From NCBI GenBank assembly GCA_946894095.1, contig OX335656.1, positions 9,563,001 through 9,627,000 on the forward strand: a DNA stretch of 64,000 bases, read 5' to 3'. Source of the stretch: Incurvaria masculella (lineage: Eukaryota > Arthropoda > Insecta > Lepidoptera > Incurvariidae). Made by a program: the position numbers and the translations under genes. This document shows, one piece after another, positions 56,827-64,000 of the stretch (position 1 is the first letter of the stretch; each line of letters begins with the position of its first letter). The notes under the pieces were generated by a model. It was not told the origin of the DNA. It searched no databases and saw only the letters and a list, made by a program, of their open reading frames with translations.

Positions 56827-58515
56827 GACAGTGGGATTGAGATGATCTTCCACATATATAGGTCCTTCCAAGACATATTCTATTCATAAAGCATTATTAT
56901 AAGCATATTCCATTATGACAATGTCATGGGAGAGGATTGTTCTCAAACATCGAAGGTTTCCGAGAATTTCATTTTCTGTATTAACAAGCAAACAAAGTCT
57001 CTGCCTTTGTATTGCTACGACCTTTGGATTGTCGAATAGGCGTGCCTTAATTCTTTACATTCCTGGGCATCCTTCCATGCCCTTAATAAAACTCACGCAG
57101 GCGTCACAATAGGGGTTGCGATTTTTGCGAACAGACGACGCTTGTCTTCGAGTTTTATTGAAGTTGTATTTGGGCATCTTTCCGCACCAATTTTTACGTA
57201 AATACAACCAGAGAGAAATGATTCAATTGCTTATGTTCAAGTTTCCTATAACTAGTTTAATATTTCTCTCGCTGCGCTATTGCATTGCAATTTGAGTATT
57301 TTTCGTCACCGAACGCCATCAAAAGGACTAAAATATACTTCTTAGCACTCATTGTCGTCAAGTTCGTTTGAAACTAGAAGAATAAATTATTATAAATTTA
57401 AATTAAAAATATAAATTTGTTGGTTTTGGTGAAATAACCCCGGATAAGACATTGAACTTTATATTTTCGTTTACAATGAAAGAAATGAGTTAGAATATAT
57501 TATTTAATTTGGTTGTTCTTAATGTGGTAATAAGTTTTTTTTTAATGTGGCTGTCATATATTTTCATATCTGGCTTTATAATAGATAGTCACCATCTCGC
57601 CTTTTTTTAACATTGGAAGTATTTTATATCATGTTAGTATTATCTTCGATACTATGTTCGTCCGGCGTAGCCAGGTAGGAACGGAACGCAACGGTGGAAA
57701 CGTACCCACCTATAATCCCCGATGCCCTCCGAAACATCCAACGGAGGGATTATTTAAAATAAAATTCCCAAGGTTTAAATAACGATTGCAATGAAACTTT
57801 GGTGAGCTATTGTGCGCACGCCTGCAAATGTTTCTGACCACATTTGGCAGTCTTCAGTCATTTTAATGTCCCTAGCTATTTCAAATCAACTTCAAAGGAA
57901 TCGACTGAATATATTTGTATGTTTGTTACGTGATTTTATCTTATTGAAAGTTATTAATTTACTAGTAGACATTAGCGTTTTGTCTAACTAGCCACTTCGC
58001 ACGAGATTTGACACAAAAATATCACTTTTTATATATGGGAACTACCCTAAAAACTGCGATTTGTGCCAATTTTCTTATCAACTCACAGAGATAGACGAGC
58101 GCTTTAAAATGTTATTTTTTCCATAATATAGATATTTCAGTTATCCCTCTCATAACTCAATGAGAATCGAACATTATCAAAAATTACCATTCTTAATTTT
58201 CATCTCCAAAACAAACATCTGAAGTATACGTGTTCTTGAACTCCTAATTGGTGTGTGCTCTGCTCTCTGCATCTGCTCCGGAGTATAGCACGGTTCCTGG
58301 TTTTCCCTAAACCAGAATATCTTTCCTGTTCTCGCTACAGATAAGTACTTCAGGCGAGACTTCAGGACCCTTAACCCGGGCTTCGGCGAAGCTGCTCGTT
58401 AACGTGCTTTGAGTGCGGTCGCAGACGCGGTTTCGCGTTATGTTCGGTACCTTCTTCAAATCCTTAAAGGGGGAGTCCGTGGGAAGAGGAACCGGAATAT
58501 TTTGTATAATAGGTT
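56827..58515. other. No recognisable gene
   Basis: AT-rich, no supported gene. A SINE S tail (minus strand, GGACATGGATGGCTAATACC) lies at 58516-58570. Confidence 0.45.
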
Positions 58516-58624
58516 TTTTTATGGGACTGGACATGGATGGCTAATACCACACCTTCTGTCATGGTACTGGATGTACAAATATGTACAATATGTAAAAAAA
58601 ATATTTAGCAACATACTTACCATC

Positions 58625-58985
58625 ATGCATTCGATACCAGTACTAGATAATCAGCAACTCAGTAACAAAGACCCTTGAAGTGACGATTAAAATAAATCAG
58701 CACTCGGTGAAAACCAAGCTAAGGGCCCATTTCACCTACTGCTGATTAGCTTATTCGCCACATATCAAGGGCCTTTCTTAGCAGCTTGCAATCAATTCCA
58801 GTACAAGATAATCAGAACTTTAGTAATAAAGGCCCTATAAGTGTCAATTAAAATAAATCAGCACTTGGTGAAAATCAGGCTTAGCAGGCCTTTATTACTG
58901 ATTTATCTTGTACTGATCTCGGTTGCAAGGTTTAATGTGAAGATTAAGCTAATCAGTACTTGGTGGAAGAGACCCTTAGCGGATT
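58625..58985. mobile_element. MITE with duplicated and inverted arms
   Basis: CAGTACTAGATAATCAGCAA and CAGTACAAGATAATCAGAAC start two direct units about 160 bp apart. AGCACTTGGTGAAAATCAGG and ATTTATCTTGTACTG provide inverted arms. Confidence 0.65.
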
Positions 58986-59449
58986 AAAATGTTTTCGGTC
59001 AAAGTTTAGACGTTACAGACAGCATTAGTAATCCACCCAAAAATTTGCATCGATGTTGAGTTGAGTATCTTCACTCAAACTTGAAGTCCCTAGCCCGAGT
59101 ACTTCGCTAATGCAAAATACCGGTCGACTGATATTTTTAAAATGTGGGTTAAATGTGTAAGACCAATTTATTTTTTAGGATTCCGTACCCAAAGGTTTCT
59201 AACGGAACCCTATTCTAAGCCTCCGCTGCCCGCATGGTTTTAGCAGACCCAATAAAGTTCAAAAGTAGCGTCGGCAGGCACTCCTAACGGTTCCCTACCC
59301 CTAAAAGTTGTCAGATTTTATTTTAAAAATCTATTGAGAAAGTTTGATTGTATGTCCGTATGTTTTAATTTTATGAAATATCCATATTTTCCACTAAAAA
59401 AATTATCTAAAATAACAGTAAAAAATACAACTCTTTGGAACCTAGATCC

Positions 59450-59520
59450 ACGTGGCGTATCAGGCTAATGTCATGACAGTAGGTGTGATATTAGCCATCC
59501 ATGTCCAAGTTCATGCAACG
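59450..59520 (+). mobile_element. SINE family S, tail fragment
   Basis: CACGTGGCGTATCAGGCTAA, TGTGATATTAGCCATCCATG. Confidence 0.65.
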
Positions 59521-59734
59521 TTCTCACGTTATTACAGAACATTCGATTATTTTTAACACTCAATTATTGAATTACCTTGCATGGAAAATCTAACTTTTTT
59601 ATTTAAAGGATATTCAGCAAAAGTTATTAAAATTTTTTGTTTGTTTCAATCCCAATAATCATTTTCCAAATTACGACACCCTGTATATTGTCAAAATGTA
59701 TATCAGTCTTAGTTAGTAGTAGTAGTCAGTAGTA

Positions 59735-60075
59735 GGTAATCATTTGAAAACCACTGTTCCAAGTTACTTGATAGTTGGTATCTAATATTGGGCAGCAAAT
59801 ATCTGTGTCTCCATGTGTTTCTTTTTAACAGACTTAAAAAAAAGGAGGTTCTCAATTTAGCTAAATATTTTTTTGGTTGTTTTTCGGTGAATGTACCACC
59901 GAGAAAACAATATGTGTTTGAATATTTTCTTTTTGCTTTCATTGTATTCGGTTTAGAATTTTAAAGCAACAAAAACGTGAAGACACAGATATTTGTGGTC
60001 TGGTTTCAATATCAATTAAATTAATACAGTGGTTTACAAATGATTAGTTAACTAAGTTTGTATGGAGAGCATAGC
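59735..60075. mobile_element. Foldback family K (copy 3, diverged)
   Basis: GGTAATCATTTGAAAACCAC and its mirror GTGGTTTACAAATGATTAGT. Inner CAGCAAATATCTGTGTCT and AGACACAGATATTTGTGG are also mirrored. Confidence 0.7.
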
Positions 60076-60109
60076 CATTTTTAACATTTAAAAAAAACGT
60101 ATGCGAAAT

Positions 60110-60305
60110 GTACCATGGTTCGGAATCTTTCCCTTGCTAGGTGCATGATAGGGTTAAAGATGGTCAAAGCGGCAATAAAAAGTTGTTCGTGTTTTTCATC
60201 CAGTTCCATCAAGATGTCATGATACCTTATTCCTTAGAAAATGCAGTGTGTTGGGCTAATATGATGGTGGATGTATCCGCATCCATATCCAGTTACATAA
60301 AAAAA
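60110..60305 (+). mobile_element. SINE family S, headless copy
   Basis: ACCATGGTTCGGAATCTTTC, TGGTCAAAGCGGCAATAAAA, GTGTTTTTCATCCAGTTCC, GTGTGTTGGGCTAATATGAT, A-run. Confidence 0.72.
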
Positions 60306-60409
60306 ATAACATAACATACCTAGGAATTTAAGCTTTGTTTGCTGATACAATTTCCTTTCATATTTTAGCAGTAGACAATCCAGCACGTCTCCACTGTTTA
60401 TACTGTAGC

Positions 60410-60632
60410 AGGTCTAATCCTGGCATTCAGTATAAGGAATCAGGAATCCTGAGTCTAGAAAATCGCTTTTATAGCTATTTTAAAAGCGAGTTTTTTCTAC
60501 GGAAAACCTTAATTGATTAAAAAACTATGCTCCGGAATATTTTCGTCAAGAAAATCGCTTTGAAAACCGCTACAAAAGCGGTTTTCTAGACTCAGGATTC
60601 CTGATTCCTGAATGCTAGGAATAGACCTGCAG
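60410..60632. mobile_element. Foldback element family E
   Basis: AGCAGGTCTAATCCTGGCAT to ATGCTAGGAATAGACCTGCA, mirrored. Confidence 0.88.
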
Positions 60633-60667
60633 CTTTCTGCTGTTGCTTTGACTGCGGAGTATATTAA

Positions 60668-61113
60668 GGTGGCCCAACCCGGCGGATGAGGAAGATGCAA
60701 CATGTACACAAAAAAGACAATGTGCATAGTGTATGATTTGGTAAGATTTACGATTTTTTTTATTTCAAAACGACTTATAGCTAAAAGTAAACCACGACCG
60801 CTGTAGTAAAAAAATCTAACAAAAAACAAATAGATTATAAATCTTGATTACATAAGCTATGTCTGATGACTAATCTTTTTAAGATATTCTTACTTTATCA
60901 TCGCGTAATCCAGCTCCAAAGTTATTGTATAAAACGCGCGAAAAATTCGAACTTTCGGACCTTATAACTTAGAAACCAAACGCAATTTTACAAATCAGAC
61001 ATCTAGTTCGACCAAATAAAGCTATTTTGAGCAAAATTTGGGATCCTTGACAAGAAATATGGGCGTGATCATTTTTACCCCTTTGTATGGGGAGTTGAGC
61101 GGGATGGGCCACC
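60668..61113 (+). mobile_element. Family F transposon (copy 4, internally deleted)
   Basis: 446 bp between TTAA at 60664-60667 and 61114-61117. The segment after GGCCCAACCCGGCGG found in copy 1 is missing. Orientation as copy 1. Confidence 0.88.
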
Positions 61114-61429
61114 TTAAGTATACCAACCGACGTTTAATTCGTTATTACAAATTCTTCTATCGATCCGATATTATTCCGATTTCGATATTATGTGCTTCAT
61201 AGAACTTGAAACATTGGTGGAACCGATCACGCCGAACACCTTTGTGGTGGTCTAGGAGTTTTAAAAGTTCATTCATTTGAGATGCCCACCTCTCAGTGAT
61301 TTTCGATAGTCGGTCTGCCTGACAGATTTTTATTTAAATTGTATGTAATAGGTACATGAATCTACAGCTTGAGCCGAACGTAATGGCCGGTGTGAACTTA
61401 TACTTGCCACGCATCGCTGCGCATTTCAG

Positions 61430-61857
61430 TTTCCATAGCGATTTTCTTGACAAAAAATCTGGAGCATAGTTTTTTTAATTAATCAAGGTTTTTTCGTACA
61501 AAAAAATCGCTTTGAAAAGCGCTTTAAAAGCGGTTTTCTAGACTCAGGATTCCTGATTCCTGAATACGGAATTCCAGCGGCCTTATTGCCGAACAGCGAC
61601 TGTCGCTGCCAGCGTCAGCGTCGCTGCTAACGAGACATCGCATACCAAATTTTGCGGCTACAGTTACTGCAGATAAAAGATAGGCAACCGCAATTAATTT
61701 TATCCTTAGCCGCCAACGACATAGTCTATGTCGTCGGTATCGGTAAGTCGATGGTAGCCGAAAAATCTTGTATGCGATGGCTCGTTAGCAGCGACACTGA
61801 CGCTGGCAGCGACTATCGCTGTTCGGCAATAAGGCCGCAGGAATAGGCCTGCTGAAC
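61430..61857. mobile_element. Foldback element family E, left-truncated, carrying a nested MITE
   Basis: CATAGCGATTTTCTTGAC...GACTCAGGATTCCTGATTCC, then the nested element, then CAGGAATAGGCCTGCTG. Confidence 0.8.
61578..61837. mobile_element. 260-bp MITE nested in family E, CAG target duplication
   Basis: CGGCCTTATTGCCGAACAGC mirrored by GCTGTTCGGCAATAAGGCCG, with inner GCGTCGCTGCTAACGAG and CTCGTTAGCAGCGACAC. CAG sits at 61575-61577 and 61838-61840. Confidence 0.88.
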
Positions 61858-62419
61858 GCGAGCGGCATGCGGCCGGCGGGGGGCGTACTTACCCCACCAT
61901 GTATATATTAAACGATGCCAAGCTTGTTGATGCCCTTGATAATGGCACAGAGAAATATGGAAAGTCTCATAAAATGGAAAGAGGCCTGTCCATATTTTTT
62001 AATTAGTTAGTATTTTGTTTGGAAGTTCTCTCCATTTATGTTATATACCTACATTAGCGATGTTTTGAATCAAGTAACCAATTCTTTGTCTACTACGTAA
62101 CGTAACGTACCTGCTACAGATGTTTATATGACTCTAGGCTAGGAAAGGCTACCTAATCGCTTTACCATCTGGGTCCATTCAGGGTAAGAGTGAGTTCGAA
62201 TACGTCTCTAAATGTCAACTCACTTTTTTAAATAGTTAATGTTTCCACACTTCTTGAACATCATTACAGTTAGGTAAAAATCTGATCTGTCCCGTAAATA
62301 CGTTGGAAGTATAAATAACGGTTCCGTTATTTAAATAATAATTTATTACCCAGCTATTTTTAGGTTAACTCACTCCCGAACTCGAACTCACTCTTACCTG
62401 AATGGGCCCCCAGGGAGCC
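61858..62419. other. No recognisable feature
   Basis: AT-rich, no supported gene. Confidence 0.5.
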
Positions 62420-62715
62420 GTCAATTCTGGTCTAACGCCAAATCAGTCGAAGCAAATTTTATGCCGCTCCTCACTTCCACCATTGAAGCAGCCGGACGAA
62501 TCACTCACTGTTTTCCGCCAAAGAGAAGGCCGACCTTCTCGTGGGTATTTTTTAAGGTGAACCCACGCCTGGATGATGGCGGCTCTATTCGGCCATCCAT
62601 TCCTGGGTGCGAATTCTCAATGCCAAGCATACAGAGCTTTCGAACTTTTAAGGGGGCTGCGAAAACCATGGCGGCCGGCCAGGTGCTTCTTCACACCATG
62701 TTTGAAGGATCATAG
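62420..62715 (+). pseudogene. Probable non-LTR RT N-terminal fragment
   Basis: Words such as FWSNAKSVEANF, PPLKQPD/ESLT in one frame and VNPRLDDGGSIRPSIPGCE in another resemble the stretch before the RT core in a common lepidopteran LINE, as I recall it. Frames switch at least once. Similarity is judged from memory only. Confidence 0.45.
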
Positions 62716-62732
62716 GTTGTAATTTAAACCAC

Positions 62733-62831
62733 AGAATATCTAGTAAAAACTTGTATGGAGTTTGACTTTTTTACGGAAAACGCCAGTCGATCGGTTTGCC
62801 GTAAACGCCAATTAAGGTGAGAACTCAGACT
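62733..62831. mobile_element. MITE family B, right end only
   Basis: TATCTAGTAAAAACTTGTAT, then AAAACGCCAGTCGATCGGTT and CGTAAACGCCAATTAAGGTG match 37370-37462. Confidence 0.8.
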
Positions 62832-63208
62832 GACCAATCTGATCTTGCTTCGGTTCCGTGTTCCAACTCGGAGAGGTGGATCAAAAAGAAGTGATTAAGA
62901 GCGATTCCGAACCGTTCTATAGTCAGCGAAAAAGGCCGAGGTAGTACACGGAACTGACATTTTGTTAGCCAAAACGCTATTTCATGCTCCTTCTTGCATC
63001 GAATGGAGCATGTTGCCCGAACACACCCGGATGCTGTCAGTCAGCATTCGTCAGCAGAAATTATAATCTGTGACGTCAAGTCAAATCAATTATTATCGGA
63101 GTTCGGTTTTGGCGGGAATCCGAACAAGTCGAGATTTTTTTGCTATCGAGTTTTTATTTGCCAATTCGTTTGTTTGTGGTCTTTCTTCGCGGAAAACCGG
63201 TCGAGAAG

Positions 63209-64000
63209 ATGAAGGCGAAGAGGAAACGGAAAAAGGAAGACAAGAGGTCTCCAGAGGAGTCACTTTCGTCCGATTTATCGGACTGTGAAAATTTGGCGGG
63301 AAAAGATGATCTTGTGGAACAGGCGGGAACTACTGAGCTCAACATCAACACCACAGCTACTACATCAAAATTGAATTCACTCGATAAGTACCAACCATTC
63401 TTCATTAAAGACTACACCCGTGCATACCCTGAGGATTCGGGAGCACTGGATTTTATCGTATTCATAGAAAGCACAGAACCTAACAAGCCGATTGGAGACA
63501 GAGATATTATGAGCTTATCAAACTCTTTCAAAAGATACATTAAGGGCATCAAACAGTTCAAGAGGATAAATCGATACAAAATAGGCGCAATATTTGAAAA
63601 ACCAGAGCTAGCCAATGCAGCTCTCGGTAACAAAACTTTTTTGGATCAATTCAAGCTTAAGGCTTCCATACCTGCATCTGCAACTGAAACCACTGGTGTC
63701 ATCACCTCGGTCCCTACCAACTTATCCAATCATAAAATTTTTACCAACATAACAAGCACAAAAAAAATTATATCAGTAAGAAGATTCATGCGTAAAGTTA
63801 AGAATGAAAATGGTTTCCAACTAGAACCCACTCCTACTATTTCCATTACATTTGCATCAAATACTCTACCGGACTATATTGACATGAACTTATGGAGATT
63901 TAGAGTGGCTCAATACATACCCCGTTTAAAACAGTGCTTCCGATGCTTGCGCTTTGGGCACATATCAAAATATTGTAAAAACGGAGAGAGGTGCTCAATA
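63209..64000 (+). CDS. Non-LTR retrotransposon ORF1 (gag-like, CCHC knuckle), runs off edge
   Basis: Open for 264 codons from ATG at 63209 to the last base, without a stop. The N-terminus is highly basic (KAKRKRKKEDKR) and Ser/Glu-rich, the middle holds KYQPFFIKDYTRAYPEDSG and a globular region, and the end has one zinc knuckle CFRCLRFGHISKYC (C-x2-C-x4-H-x4-C), with a second one apparently beginning (RC at the edge). Jockey/I-group ORF1 proteins bind element RNA with such knuckles. No frameshift is seen, unlike the other LINEs here, so this is a young copy. The likely 5' UTR starts somewhere after 62832. ORF2 would follow outside the window. Confidence 0.82.
   Translation, partial: MKAKRKRKKEDKRSPEESLSSDLSDCENLAGKDDLVEQAGTTELNINTTATTSKLNSLDKYQPFFIKDYTRAYPEDSGALDFIVFIESTEPNKPIGDRDIMSLSNSFKRYIKGIKQFKRINRYKIGAIFEKPELANAALGNKTFLDQFKLKASIPASATETTGVITSVPTNLSNHKIFTNITSTKKIISVRRFMRKVKNENGFQLEPTPTISITFASNTLPDYIDMNLWRFRVAQYIPRLKQCFRCLRFGHISKYCKNGERCSI

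Overview
This is a window of an insect nuclear genome, almost certainly a moth or butterfly. It is AT-rich, has spliceosomal introns, and is packed with transposable-element debris of kinds I recognise from Lepidoptera: CR1/Jockey- and RTE-type LINEs, mariner relics, many small foldback MITEs, and interspersed repeats carrying motifs such as GAACCCTTCGTGTGCGAGTC, CCCGGCTCCGCTCGG and GAAGTCGG next to a T-run. The assignment to Lepidoptera is inference from those repeats. That it is an insect genome is well supported by the gene below.

Only one host gene is recognisable. It is a class-A GPCR of the adipokinetic-hormone/GnRH receptor family (AKHR), read on the minus strand and running off the left edge. 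Exon 1 (15528-15788) carries the start codon, N-terminus, TM1 and the first half of TM2. Exon 2 (7965-8113) carries the rest of TM2, ECL1 and TM3 up to the DR of the DRY motif. Exon 3 (1318-1461) carries the YYAV continuation, ICL2, TM4 and the start of ECL2. TM5-7 would lie beyond base 1. The junction phases agree (phase 0 between exons 1 and 2, phase 2 between exons 2 and 3), and the splice sites are GT/AG. Each of the three exons sits beside its own tandem array of exon copies: about 264 bp units at 14640-15527, about 132 bp units at 8576-9650, and 159/175 bp units at 1-1461.

Intron 2 (1462-7964) holds a 4.3 kb degenerate CR1/Jockey-type LINE in sense orientation, a SINE, a MITE and another interspersed repeat. 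Intron 1 (8114-15527) holds the exon-2 array, a reverse-transcriptase fragment, a pair of tRNA-headed repeats, a mariner relic, MITEs and the exon-1 array.

From 15.8 to 62 kb I see no convincing host exon. It is a layered repeat graveyard. It includes a SINE family whose copies share one body but carry either a tRNA-like or a 5S-rRNA-like head, a TTAA-flanked non-autonomous DNA transposon (4 copies), several palindromic MITE families, nested insertions whose order can be read, a 1.8 kb inverted-repeat structure, and three tiny palindromes of 28-46 bp, each flanked by an 8-bp target duplication. At the right edge (63209-64000) an uninterrupted ORF1 of a non-LTR retrotransposon with a CCHC zinc knuckle runs out of the window. 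Most small open frames elsewhere are chance or repeat-derived.
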